Assembly: GCA_025965155.1 (NCBI GenBank)
Contig: JAOPXN010000021.1
Span: 1-41,375 of the forward strand
Length of the DNA stretch: 41,375 bases
Origin: Propionibacteriaceae bacterium
Lineage (GTDB): Bacteria; Actinomycetota; Actinomycetes; Propionibacteriales; Propionibacteriaceae
Direction of reading: 5' to 3'
In this document: in pieces, positions 8,550-16,232 of the stretch
Layout: the number at the start of each line of letters is the position of its first letter
How positions within the stretch are numbered: the first letter of the stretch is position 1
Notes under the pieces: generated by a model
Database searches by the model: none
Told to the model about the DNA's origin: nothing
Seen by the model: the letters and a program-made list of their open reading frames with translations, nothing else
Translations under genes and position numbers: made by a program

Positions 8550-8615
8550 GGATATCCGGGAATGCCGCCGGAGATCCGTGGGCCGCACCATCACAGACGA
8601 CCAAAGGATCACAGC

Positions 8616-9191
8616 GTGGCTGAGGAAAAGGAAAAGGACTCGACTACCGAGCCGGCCTCCGAGTCCGCTGACCCCACGCCCCGCGATCCAGCCGCAGCGG
8701 CCGACGACTCCTTTGAGCGCGGGTCGCAGCCCGACGGGCCGGTCGAGCTTGGGTCGGAGGCCGACCAGGCTGATGCGTTCGAGCCCGGGACCGGTCCCGA
8801 CTCGGCCGATCCGGCCGGTAACTACGTCGGCGATCGTCCCGTCGAGCTGGCCGAGGACAACGGCGAAGCCGCCCCGCTGAAGGATCCGGAGCTGGTGAGT
8901 GTCGGCGCTCCTCGTGAGGCCGCAGGCAAGGGTTCCGCGGCGATCAGCCCGCGGACCAAGAAGACCAAGGCAACACCGCGACAGAACCGCCCGGTCGAGA
9001 AGGAACGCCGTACCGGTCCGGTGAAGTTCGTCAAGGAGAGCGTCGCCGAGCTCCGCAAGGTGGTCTACCCGACCGGTCAGCAGCTGCTGCAGTATTTCGT
9101 GGTCGTGCTCATCTTCGTGCTGTTCATTATCGGCATCGTGAGTGTGCTCGACCTCCTCTTTGGCTGGGCGATCTTCCAGATTTTCGCCTGA
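8616..9191 (+). CDS. secE: Preprotein translocase subunit SecE
   Basis: SecE is the essential clamp subunit of the SecYEG channel in the cytoplasmic membrane. The conserved part is the last 60-70 residues: the amphipathic segment [19 protein letters not shown], then one transmembrane helix at about residues 158-185. The protein is 191 residues, roughly three times the minimal single-helix SecE. Residues 1-115 form an acidic, Ala/Pro/Asp-rich tail followed by a basic patch ([14 protein letters not shown]); such extensions occur in actinobacteria but this one is long. GTG at 8616 is chosen because AAAGGA (8603-8608) lies at proper distance and no earlier start in the same frame has ribosome-binding support. 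The stop overlaps a possible nusG ATG by one base. Confidence 0.93.
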   Translation: MAEEKEKDSTTEPASESADPTPRDPAAAADDSFERGSQPDGPVELGSEADQADAFEPGTGPDSADPAGNYVGDRPVELAEDNGEAAPLKDPELVSVGAPREAAGKGSAAISPRTKKTKATPRQNRPVEKERRTGPVKFVKESVAELRKVVYPTGQQLLQYFVVVLIFVLFIIGIVSVLDLLFGWAIFQIFA

Positions 9192-9226
9192 TGCCGCATG
9201 AACAGATCAGTTACGGAGATATAGAC

Positions 9227-10129
9227 GTGTCAGACAACTTTTCCGCCGCAGGCTCCCCCGAGAGCCCTGAGCCGGAAAACTCGACGACGCCTGCGAGCTC
9301 ACCGAGCTCGGCGCCGTCCAGTGATGACTTCGAGATCGACTTCGGCACCGGCGACTACTCGCCCTCGCGTGAGGACGACGTCGACATCAACCTCGACTTC
9401 GGCGCCGGCACCTCGGCCGCCGCGGCTGACGAGGACGACGACATCGACCTCAACTTCGGCACCTTTGAGGAGCCGGAGGTCGAGGAGGCCGAGGAGGAGC
9501 CCGAAGAAGACGAGAGCGACGAGGTCAACAAGGCCCTAGAGGCCTTCAAGGCTGAGCTGCGGAGCAAGTTCGGTGACTGGTACGTGGTGCACACCTACTC
9601 CGGGATGGAGAACCGGGTGCTGCAGAACCTGGAGAACCGGGTGTCCTCGCTCAACATGGAGGACTACATCTACGAGGTCATCGTGCCGACCGAGGAGGTG
9701 ACCGAGATCCGCAACGGTCAGCGCAAGCAGATCCGGCGCACCGTCCTCCCGGGCTACGTCCTGGTCCGGATGGACCTGACAGATGAGTCCTGGTCGACCG
9801 TACGGCACACGCCGTCGGTGACCGGTTTCGTCGGCCACTCCAACCAGCCCGTCCCGCTGAGCCTGGACGAGGTCGAGAAGATGCTTGCACCGTCGGTCAT
9901 CGCGGCAGCCAACGCTGCCTCGGAGACGCCGAGCCGCAAGAAGAAGAAGGTCGAGGTCGCCGACTTTGTGGTGGGCGACTCCGTCATGGTGGTCGATGGC
10001 CCGTTCGCGGGTGTGCACGCGACCATCACCGAGATCAACGTGAACAACCAGCGGCTCAAGGCGCTGGTTGAGATCCTGGGTCGGGAGACCCCGGTTGACC
10101 TGACCTTCCCGCAGATCCAGAAGGTCTGA
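9227..10129 (+). CDS. nusG: Transcription termination/antitermination factor NusG
   Basis: NusG binds the RNA polymerase clamp, modulates pausing and links transcription to Rho or ribosomes. The NGN domain starts near residue 113 ([18 protein letters not shown]) and includes [15 protein letters not shown] and [11 protein letters not shown]. The KOW domain is at about 248-300 ([19 protein letters not shown]). Residues 1-110 are an acidic disordered extension with three imperfect repeats around D-I-D-x-N-FG (see findings). The frame is open from an ATG at 9191, but GTG at 9227 is preferred because GGAG (9215-9218) is spaced 8 nt from it and the product then begins MSDN, as is usual for actinobacterial NusG. 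The length of 300 residues is long against about 180 for E. coli. Confidence 0.93.
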   Translation: MSDNFSAAGSPESPEPENSTTPASSPSSAPSSDDFEIDFGTGDYSPSREDDVDINLDFGAGTSAAAADEDDDIDLNFGTFEEPEVEEAEEEPEEDESDEVNKALEAFKAELRSKFGDWYVVHTYSGMENRVLQNLENRVSSLNMEDYIYEVIVPTEEVTEIRNGQRKQIRRTVLPGYVLVRMDLTDESWSTVRHTPSVTGFVGHSNQPVPLSLDEVEKMLAPSVIAAANAASETPSRKKKKVEVADFVVGDSVMVVDGPFAGVHATITEINVNNQRLKALVEILGRETPVDLTFPQIQKV

Positions 10130-10238
10130 GGGACCAGGGCGTCACGCTGCACCACCTATCCACCCGATCGGACCTTCCCGGCCCGGTCACCAAGCCCGGG
10201 CGCAGCCCGGAACCGACTCACGAAGGACCCGCACAGTT
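10130..10238 (+). promoter_or_regulatory. nusG-rplK spacer with leader hairpin
   Basis: The 109-nt spacer contains CCGGGC-GCA-GCCCGG (10196-10210), a 6-bp hairpin before the GAAGGA ribosome binding site of rplK. In other bacteria the L11 leader is where L1 represses its operon. Whether this hairpin does so is not shown. Confidence 0.3.
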
Positions 10239-10670
10239 ATGCCTCCCAAGAAGAAAGTAGCGGCGCTCGTCAAGGTTGCCTTGAACGCTGGCTCCGCCAC
10301 TCCCGCCCCGCCCGTTGGTACGGCCCTCGGCCCGCACGGCGTCAACATCATGGAGTTCTGCAAGGCGTACAACGCCGCGACCGAGTCGCAGCGTGGCAAC
10401 GTCATCCCCGTAGAGATCACCATCTACGAGGACCGCAGCTTCACCTTCGTCCTGAAGACGCCGCCGGCCGCTGAGCTCATCAAGAAGGCCGCCGGCCTGC
10501 AGAAGGGCTCCGGCACCCCGCACACCACCAAGGTCGGCCGCATCACCGCCGACCAGGTACGCGAGATCGCCACCACCAAGCTGCCCGACCTCAACGCCAA
10601 CGACATTGAGGCCGCCATGAAGATCGTGGAGGGCACCGCCCGCTCCATGGGTGTCACGGTCGCGAAGTAA
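10239..10670 (+). CDS. rplK: 50S ribosomal protein L11
   Basis: L11 binds the GTPase-associated centre of 23S rRNA, where factors and thiostrepton act. The 143-residue protein is full length. The N-terminal domain has the proline-rich hinge [25 protein letters not shown]. The RNA-binding C-terminal domain ends with [20 protein letters not shown]. The start [13 protein letters not shown] is typical. ATG at 10239 follows GAAGGA. It belongs with rplA, although the spacer to rplA is long. Confidence 0.98.
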   Translation: MPPKKKVAALVKVALNAGSATPAPPVGTALGPHGVNIMEFCKAYNAATESQRGNVIPVEITIYEDRSFTFVLKTPPAAELIKKAAGLQKGSGTPHTTKVGRITADQVREIATTKLPDLNANDIEAAMKIVEGTARSMGVTVAK

Positions 10671-10896
10671 AGAAGTAGGCACCGGTTCGCATCCACCGCG
10701 ATCCCGGTCTTCGCGCCGATGTCTGGAGGCGCGAATCGCGAAACATGCTTTTCGTTTCGGGATTCGTGGTGAAGGCGCCGGATCGAAGCGATGACCGCGT
10801 GAGCGGAGCGAGCCATTCAACACAGTGGGAGGGTCGAGCGCGACCCGTCACCACACCTGGTAGAGCCAATGGCTCGTCACAACGTAAGGAACCAGC
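10671..10896 (+). other. rplK-rplA spacer with several hairpins
   Basis: This 226-nt spacer is unusually long for an L11-L1 gene pair. It holds CGAATCGCGAAAC (10732-10744) pairing with GTTTCGGGATTCG (10754-10766) with one mismatch. It also holds GGGTCG-AGCG-CGACCC (10831-10846), and GAGCC-AAT-GGCTC (10863-10875) just before the rplA ribosome binding site. No gene is supported: small minus-strand frames here look like chance. It could be an inserted intergenic repeat or an L1-responsive leader. Confidence 0.45.
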
Positions 10897-11598
10897 ATGA
10901 AGCGCAGTAAGTCATACGTCGCAGCGGCACAGAAGGTGGACGCGGACAAGCTCTACGCACCGGTTGAGGCGGTGAACCTGGCCAAGCAGAACGCCTCGGC
11001 CAAGTTCGACGAGACCCTCGAGGTCGCCATCCGGCTCGGTGTCGACCCCCGTAAGGCGGACCAGATGGTGCGCGGCACGGTCAACCTGCCCAACGGCACC
11101 GGCAAGACGGCACGGGTCCTCGTCTTCGCCACCGGTGACCGTGCTGAGCAGGCACTGGCCGCGGGCGCCGACGAGGTCGGTTCGGACGAGCTGATCGATC
11201 GGGTGGCCGGTGGCTACCTCGACTTCGACGCAGTGGTCGCCACGCCTGACCTGATGGGGAAGGTCGGCCGCCTCGGCCGAGTGCTCGGCCCGCGTGGTCT
11301 AATGCCCAACCCGAAGACCGGCACCGTCACGATGGACGTCGCCAAGGCCGTCAGCGACATCAAGGGCGGAAAAATCGAGTTCCGTGTCGACCGGCACGCC
11401 AACCTGCACTTCATCATCGGCAAGTCGTCGTTCTCTGCTGACAAGCTGCAGCAGAACTACTTCGCCGCGATGGAGGAGATCCAGCGGCTGAAGCCGAGCA
11501 GCTCCAAGGGCCGGTACCTGCGCAAGATCACCCTGTCCAGCACGATGGGACCGGGCATCGCCGTAGACACCAATAAGATCAAGCCCGACGCCGAGTAG
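10897..11598 (+). CDS. rplA: 50S ribosomal protein L1
   Basis: L1 forms the mobile L1 stalk of the 50S subunit and, in many bacteria, represses its own operon by binding a mimic of its rRNA site. The 233-residue protein has the expected domains. Domain I includes [24 protein letters not shown]. Domain II includes [22 protein letters not shown]. The conserved signature [17 protein letters not shown] is near residues 128-145, and the C-terminus is [19 protein letters not shown] at 10897 is preceded by GTAAGGA. Downstream genes are unrelated, so the L11-L1 operon may end here; no clear terminator is seen. Confidence 0.98.
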   Translation: MKRSKSYVAAAQKVDADKLYAPVEAVNLAKQNASAKFDETLEVAIRLGVDPRKADQMVRGTVNLPNGTGKTARVLVFATGDRAEQALAAGADEVGSDELIDRVAGGYLDFDAVVATPDLMGKVGRLGRVLGPRGLMPNPKTGTVTMDVAKAVSDIKGGKIEFRVDRHANLHFIIGKSSFSADKLQQNYFAAMEEIQRLKPSSSKGRYLRKITLSSTMGPGIAVDTNKIKPDAE

Positions 11599-11685
11599 TT
11601 CCCAGCGATTCCTGAGTGACGCCACATTCCGCCGGGCCGCGCATCCACCGATGCGCCGCCCGGCGTTGTGCTACCCGAGGGCCGG

Positions 11686-12498
11686 ATGGTTCTGCTTAGC
11701 TGGGTGGCGGCCTTCGTGGCCTGCTTCGGGTACGGGATCGGGTCGGTGCTCCAGTCGATCGGAGCCCGCCGTGCTGCCCAGGTAGCCGGCTTGAGCGGGG
11801 TAGCACTGATCCTGGTTCAGCCGCCGTACCTCCTGGGGCTGGCGGCCGACATGTTCGCCTTCGCCGCCAACGTGGTGGCGCTGCAGCGGCTGCCGCTGTT
11901 CCTGGTGCAGTCGGTCGTCAGCGCGAGCGTGGCGGTGACCGCCGTTATCGCCGCGCTCCGCGGTGCCCGCTTCGGCTGGCGAGGCTGGACCTCGCTGGCC
12001 GTACTGGGGTTGGGGCTGGTGCTGCTGTGCATGACCGCCGACTCCGAGAGTGCGGTGCGGGTCTCGATGGCCTCGGAATGGGTCATTCTGGCCAGCGCCG
12101 TGCTACCCGTGCCGGTTGGGCTGGTCGGGCTGCGGCTGCCGCAGCGTAGCTCGGCCTTAGTGCTCGCCTGCGCGGCAGGGCTGGCGTTCGCCGGGGTAGC
12201 CGTCGCGTCCCGCGGTATCAGCGGCCTGGCCATCGGTTGGCCGGAGCTGGCTGATCCACTGCTCTGGACGATCCTCGTCCATGGGGCCATTGGCACTGCC
12301 TTCTTCGCTCTTGCCCTGCAGCGCGGTGCCGTCACCTCGGTCACTGCCATTACCTTCGTCATCGAGATTATCGTGCCCTCCATCGTGGGGCTGGCCCTCT
12401 TCGGCGACACAGTGGATCCGGGCCAGGGCGGGTTGGCCCTGGCCGGTTTCCTGCTCGCTGTTGGCAGCACGGTCTCCCTTCTCCGCTTCGCGGAGTAG
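11686..12498 (+). CDS. DMT/NIPA-like multi-pass membrane protein of unknown substrate
   Basis: An integral membrane protein of 270 residues with about nine hydrophobic helices, starting VLLSWVAAFVACFGYGIGSVLQSIGARRA. The pattern of short helices and the internal two-fold look (five plus four or five helices) match the drug/metabolite transporter superfamily and NIPA-like magnesium transporter relatives. No substrate motif can be recognised. The frame also opens at a GTG (11668), but ATG at 11686 is preferred because GAGGG lies just upstream. It follows rplA by 87 nt and precedes the MFS gene by 56 nt on the same strand, so the two may be co-transcribed. Function is not assigned. Confidence 0.7.
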   Translation: MVLLSWVAAFVACFGYGIGSVLQSIGARRAAQVAGLSGVALILVQPPYLLGLAADMFAFAANVVALQRLPLFLVQSVVSASVAVTAVIAALRGARFGWRGWTSLAVLGLGLVLLCMTADSESAVRVSMASEWVILASAVLPVPVGLVGLRLPQRSSALVLACAAGLAFAGVAVASRGISGLAIGWPELADPLLWTILVHGAIGTAFFALALQRGAVTSVTAITFVIEIIVPSIVGLALFGDTVDPGQGGLALAGFLLAVGSTVSLLRFAE

Positions 12499-12554
12499 CC
12501 TCGATCGACGGGTGCGGTCTCGTGCAGGCGGGCCAGGCCTGGAGGGGAGTCCTG

Positions 12555-14057
12555 ATGGACGGCGGGCTGCGAATGGGCACGTCAGCCGGACGCTGGGTGC
12601 TGGCCGGGGCTGTCGCCGGGTCCAGCCTGGCATCGCTGGATGCCACCGTGGTGAACGTGGCGCTGGCAAGGATCGGAGCGGACTTCGGCGCCGACTTCGC
12701 GGATCTGCAGTGGATCACCAACGGCTACACCCTGCCCCTGGCTGCCTTCATCCTGCTTGGCGGGGTGCTGGGCGACATGTTCGGCCGGCGCCGGATCTTC
12801 ATCATCGGGACAGTCTGGTTCGCCCTGGCGTCGGCCTTGTGCGGCGCCAGCGTCAGCACGGGGATGCTGATCGCCGCACGCGCCCTGCAGGGTGTCGGAG
12901 CTGCACTCCTGATTCCGGAGAGCCTGGCCATCCTCTCTGCCACCTTCGTCGGCACCGACCGAGGCAGGGCGATCGGGGCCTGGTCCGGACTGGGCGGCGT
13001 CGCCACCGCGGTGGGGCCGTTCCTCGGCGGGTGGCTGGTGGAGATCAACTGGCGGCTGGTGTTCTGGATCAACCTGCCGGTCGCCGCCGTGGTAGTGGCC
13101 ATAGCCTGGCGGCACGTCCCGGAGACCGGCGGCGGGAGCGGTCCGAAGGCGCGCATCGACCTGCTTGGTGTTGCCACGGTGGTGGTGGCGCTGAGCGCGC
13201 TGACCTATGCCGCCACCACGGCCGGGCAGCGGGGATGGGACACGCCCGTCATTGTGGTGGCGCTGGTCGGCCTCCTCGCGAGTATCGTCTTCGTCTGGAT
13301 CGAGCGTCGAACCGACCACCCGCTGGTACGGCTGGAGCTGTTTGCCAATCGTGTGTTCGCCGCCACGAACCTGGTCACCGTCTTCATCTACGCAGCCCTG
13401 TCGCTGTTCTTTTTCCTGTTGGTGCTCCAGCTCCAGGTGGTGAGTGGCTGGACCCCGCTGCGCGCGGGTACGTCGCTGCTCCCGGTGACTGTGTTGATGC
13501 TGCTCCTGTCGGCCCGGTCCGGGGCTCTGGCGGAGCGGATCGGCCCGCGCCCGTTGATGACCGCCGGGTCGCTGTTGGCCGCGGCAGGGTTCGCCTTCGC
13601 GATGCGGATCGGCCCGGCCGCGGACTACCTGCTTGACGTGCTGCCGGCCGTGGTGCTCTTGGGTTTGGGGCTGGCCGGCGTCGTGGCGCCATTGACCTCG
13701 GCTGTGCTGGGGGCGGCGCCAAGAGAGCAGGCCGGTGCTGCCTCCGGCATCAACAATGCGGTTGCCCGGTCGGCGGGCCTGCTCGCTATCGCCATCGTGC
13801 CGGCCGCCGCGGGCTTATCGGGTGCCGGGGTCAGCGATATGGCTGCGGTGGACTCCGGCTTCGACTTCTCGATGCGGGTCGGGATCGGGCTGCTGCTGGT
13901 AGCAGCCGCCACGTCCTGGTTCGGCGTCGGCCGGGTCGTACCTGAGGAGAAGGGCCTGCAGGACCCCAGCGCACCGCAGCGGCTGCCGGTGCACCTGCAC
14001 TCCTGCTGCCCGCTCAGCGCGCCAGCTCTGCATCCGTCCCCGCCGAGCGCTTCGTAG
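12555..14057 (+). CDS. MFS drug:H+ antiporter, DHA2 (EmrB/QacA) family
   Basis: A 500-residue major facilitator with 14 predicted helices, the DHA2 layout. Diagnostic motifs are SLDATVVNVALARIG in helix 1, the motif-A loop GGVLGDMFGRRRIF between helices 2 and 3, and GRAIGAWSGLGGVATAVGPFLGGWL (motif C region, antiporter type). WRLVFWINLPVA is also characteristic. It probably exports hydrophobic compounds across the cytoplasmic membrane using the proton gradient. ATG at 12555 is chosen for its strong GGAGGGGAG site (12541-12549); an in-frame GTG at 12522 is less likely. No linked regulator is seen. It ends 9 bp from the convergent acetyltransferase. Confidence 0.88.
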   Translation: MDGGLRMGTSAGRWVLAGAVAGSSLASLDATVVNVALARIGADFGADFADLQWITNGYTLPLAAFILLGGVLGDMFGRRRIFIIGTVWFALASALCGASVSTGMLIAARALQGVGAALLIPESLAILSATFVGTDRGRAIGAWSGLGGVATAVGPFLGGWLVEINWRLVFWINLPVAAVVVAIAWRHVPETGGGSGPKARIDLLGVATVVVALSALTYAATTAGQRGWDTPVIVVALVGLLASIVFVWIERRTDHPLVRLELFANRVFAATNLVTVFIYAALSLFFFLLVLQLQVVSGWTPLRAGTSLLPVTVLMLLLSARSGALAERIGPRPLMTAGSLLAAAGFAFAMRIGPAADYLLDVLPAVVLLGLGLAGVVAPLTSAVLGAAPREQAGAASGINNAVARSAGLLAIAIVPAAAGLSGAGVSDMAAVDSGFDFSMRVGIGLLLVAAATSWFGVGRVVPEEKGLQDPSAPQRLPVHLHSCCPLSAPALHPSPPSAS

Positions 14058-14066
14058 TTCCTCCGG

Positions 14067-14576
14067 TTAGCCCAATGCGGCGGCGGTACGGCGCAACGCG
14101 TCACCGGTGAGCCGGTAGACGGTCCAGCCGTCCATTGGTACCGCACCTATCGCGGTGTAGAAGTCGATGGAGGGCTGGTTCCAGTCGAGCACCGACCACT
14201 CGAAGCGCGCGTACCCCCGGCTGACCGCGATGGAGGCCAGCGACTGCAGCAGCGCCTTACCCAGCCCGGAACCGCGCTGCTCCGGGGCCACGTAGAGGTC
14301 CTCAAGATAGATACCGTGCACACCCTCCCAGGTGGAGAAGTTCACAAAGTAGAGCGCGAACCCCGCCACCGCACCGACGGCATCCTCAGCCACCAGTGCG
14401 AACGCCGCCGGCTGGGGACCGAACAGAGCGGCCCGGAGCTGCTCCGGGGTGACCTTCACCTCGTGGGCGGAGCGCTCGTACTCCGCGAGGTCGACGATCA
14501 GCTGGTGGATCCGCTCGCAGTCAGTCACGGCGGCCGGCCGGACGGCGGGATGCAGCAGTGGGGTCGAGGAACTCAC
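14067..14576 (-). CDS. GNAT-family N-acetyltransferase (diamine acetyltransferase-like)
   Basis: A single GNAT domain of about 169 residues. The acetyl-CoA pyrophosphate loop is in EDLYVAPEQRGSGLGKALL (Q-R-G-S-G-L-G). It is followed by ARFEWSVLDWNQPSIDFYTAIGA, which closely resembles spermidine/spermine or thialysine acetyltransferases. It would acetylate a primary amine in the cytoplasm; the amine is not known. The start is uncertain. GTG at 14576 gives the typical length, while a TTG at 14612 in the same frame would add 12 residues. No clear Shine-Dalgarno sequence supports either. It runs convergently with the MFS gene. Confidence 0.8.
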   Translation of the reverse strand: MSSSTPLLHPAVRPAAVTDCERIHQLIVDLAEYERSAHEVKVTPEQLRAALFGPQPAAFALVAEDAVGAVAGFALYFVNFSTWEGVHGIYLEDLYVAPEQRGSGLGKALLQSLASIAVSRGYARFEWSVLDWNQPSIDFYTAIGAVPMDGWTVYRLTGDALRRTAAALG

Positions 14577-14636
14577 CGCGCCAGGGTAGGCCGACAGGGT
14601 GACTCGGTCCAACTGCGAAGTCGGTCAGCAGGAACA

Positions 14637-14670
14637 GCAAAACCGCCCCAACCCTGGAGGGTTGGGGCGG
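14637..14670 (-). terminator. Rho-independent terminator of the NlpC/P60 gene
   Basis: CCGCCCCAACCC (14643-14654), loop TGGA, GGGTTGGGGCGG (14659-14670): a perfect 12-bp GC-rich stem. Read on the minus strand it is followed by TTTTGC (14642-14637), so it ends the hydrolase transcript 24 nt past the stop codon. Confidence 0.85.
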
Positions 14671-14694
14671 CTTGTAGCCAGCCGGCGTGGCGCG

Positions 14695-15669
14695 TCAGGC
14701 GGGCCGGCGTGCACCCTTGTAGGGCATGTACTTCATCGGGAGGGTGGCCACCGGCTTGCCCGGCTGCGAGGCGTGGATGACCTTGCCGCCGCCGGCGTAG
14801 ATCGCTACGTGACTGATGCCGGAGTAGAAGAAGACCAGGTCGCCCTTCTTGAGGTGGGACTTGGCGACCTTCTTGCCGAACCGGAACTGGGCCTGTGAGG
14901 TCCGCGGCAGCTTCACGCCGGCCGCCTTCCAGGCGCCACCCGTCAGACCTGAGCAGTCCCAGGCGTTCGGGCCGGTGCCGCCGTAGCGATACCGGTCGCC
15001 AATCTGCTTCTTTGCGAAGGCGACGGCCTTGTTTCCCTTGGAGCTGCTGCTTGCCTTCTTCTTGCTCTTCTTGGCGGCCGGCTTCTTCTTTGCCACCTTG
15101 GCCGAGCTCGCCTTCACGCTGCTGACCTTGGCCTTGGCGCCCGCCTGCAGCGCCCGCCACACGTTCGAGGTCGCCGTGCCGGTCGCCTTCCAGCCCTGTG
15201 AGCGCTGGACCGACTTGACTGCACTCTTGGTCATCGACCCGTAGTAGCCGGTGGCCGGAACCTTGCGTCCCGAGGCGGTCAGCGAGTTCTGCAGCCGCTT
15301 GACCGAGCTGCCGCTGTCGCCGACGCGCAGGGTTGGCTTGGAACCGCGGGCCAGGAGCGCGGTCCAGGTGGTGGAGGTGATGGTGCCGGACTGGCTGAGC
15401 TTGCGGGACTTCTGGAAAGCCTTGAGCTTCCGCACGTCCGCTGCCGAGAAACTTCCGTCGGCCTTGACCTTGTAACCAGCCGACCTGAGCAGGCACTGGG
15501 CCGCTCTGACCTTGGATCCCTTGGACCCGTGCTTGATCTTGCTGTACTTGTTGAACGTTGTCTTGCAGTTCGAGGCCGCGCTGGCTGGCAGCTCGGCCGC
15601 GATGGTGACCGTGAGCGCTAAGGCCAGGCTGGCGATCAGCGCTACAGCAGTCTTGAGGATTCTCCGCAT
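14695..15669 (-). CDS. Secreted NlpC/P60 peptidoglycan hydrolase with two peptidoglycan-binding domains
   Basis: A 324-residue exported cell wall hydrolase. Residues 1-32 form a Sec signal peptide (RRILK, hydrophobic core, then ASA). Two PG_binding_1-like repeats follow (about 33-105 and 110-170), each with the repeat core G(S)(K/S)VxxxQxxLxxxG. A lysine/alanine-rich linker (about 175-212) comes next. The catalytic NlpC/P60 domain has Cys239 in WDCSGLTGGAWKAAG, His287 in SHVAIYAGGGKVIHAS and a third polar residue, His299. It probably cleaves the D-Glu to diamino acid bond in stem peptides. ATG at 15669 is preferred over a GTG 24 nt upstream because GGGGAG lies 5 nt before it. It has its own promoter and terminator. 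Confidence 0.92.
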   Translation of the reverse strand: MRRILKTAVALIASLALALTVTIAAELPASAASNCKTTFNKYSKIKHGSKGSKVRAAQCLLRSAGYKVKADGSFSAADVRKLKAFQKSRKLSQSGTITSTTWTALLARGSKPTLRVGDSGSSVKRLQNSLTASGRKVPATGYYGSMTKSAVKSVQRSQGWKATGTATSNVWRALQAGAKAKVSSVKASSAKVAKKKPAAKKSKKKASSSSKGNKAVAFAKKQIGDRYRYGGTGPNAWDCSGLTGGAWKAAGVKLPRTSQAQFRFGKKVAKSHLKKGDLVFFYSGISHVAIYAGGGKVIHASQPGKPVATLPMKYMPYKGARRPA

Positions 15670-15765
15670 GCTTATCTCCCCTGGAGTCGGCAACCGATCG
15701 TGAGTGGTTCGACGTCGTTGTCGGTGATCGGTCTGTTGCGGCCGACTTCCCGGGTCGGCAGGCGC

Positions 15766-15802
15766 ACGTTATCAAACCGAGACAATCGGGTCAAAAGTTG
15801 AC
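15766..15802 (-). promoter_or_regulatory. Promoter and operator-like repeat of the NlpC/P60 gene
   Basis: On the minus strand TTGACC (15794-15789) and TAACGT (15771-15766) are spaced by 17 nt, a good sigma-A-type promoter. The inverted repeat GTCAA-AAG-TTGAC (15790-15802) overlaps the -35 box and could be a repressor site. The leader of about 90 nt contains GCCGAC/GTCGGC (15741-15759) and ACCGATC/GATCGGT (15693-15732). Confidence 0.6.
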
Positions 15803-15979
15803 AAAATCTCAGGAATCCGCTGCAGGGAGTGCCATCTCCTCAGATTTTGCGGCTCGGTCCTCAGACTCGGCACGTCGTCCTGTCACATCAGCTGTCACCT
15901 CGGGACCCGACGAAGGCGTGCGGGGGAGCCGCGTGGTCAGCGACTGGATGTGACTGCCTGCGGCGGGGTCTGACTCGAT

Positions 15980-16008
15980 TTGGCCGACTTCGCAACGGGC
16001 GGTACTGT
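15980..16008 (+). promoter_or_regulatory. Promoter of rplJ-rplL
   Basis: TTGGCC (15980-15985) and TACTGT (16003-16008) are separated by exactly 17 nt. Transcription would start near 16015, giving a leader of about 220 nt before rplJ. Confidence 0.6.
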
Positions 16009-16014
16009 AGGCGG

Positions 16015-16220
16015 GCCGAAGACCGCTGGTTGGTTCGAGCCCAGGCTCGACCCGAAGATTCCGTATGGATGGCCCGCAGAGGTGATCGAGAACAAGTACG
16101 AGCTCTTGAGAGTTCCCCTTGCCCCGTGACGCCTATGCGCCGGGGCATTTTTGTTGCCCCGGTCAGACCGTCGGGATCTGCAGCACTTCGTGCACGCTAC
16201 ACAAGTAGCTCAGAAGAGAA
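16015..16220 (+). promoter_or_regulatory. rplJ (L10) leader with attenuator-like terminator
   Basis: The leader contains a stem GGTTCGAGCC / GGCTCGACCC (16032-16053). It then has TGCCCCG (16120-16126) pairing with CGGGGCA (16141-16147), followed by TTTTT (16148-16152). The second element has the shape of an intrinsic terminator placed before the coding region, as expected of attenuation. L10 leaders regulated by the L10-L12 complex are known in many bacteria. That this one binds L10 is an inference from position. Confidence 0.65.
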
Positions 16221-16232
16221 GTGGAGGAGACT

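Noticed and set aside
10218-10869. Minus-strand frames across rplK and the rplK-rplA spacer as possible small genes.
   Set aside because: They have no ribosome binding sites and no family similarity; the part over rplK is antisense.
15670-15760. A c-di-AMP (ydaO) riboswitch before the cell wall hydrolase gene.
   Set aside because: The leader is too short and lacks the conserved riboswitch blocks; only simple hairpins are seen.
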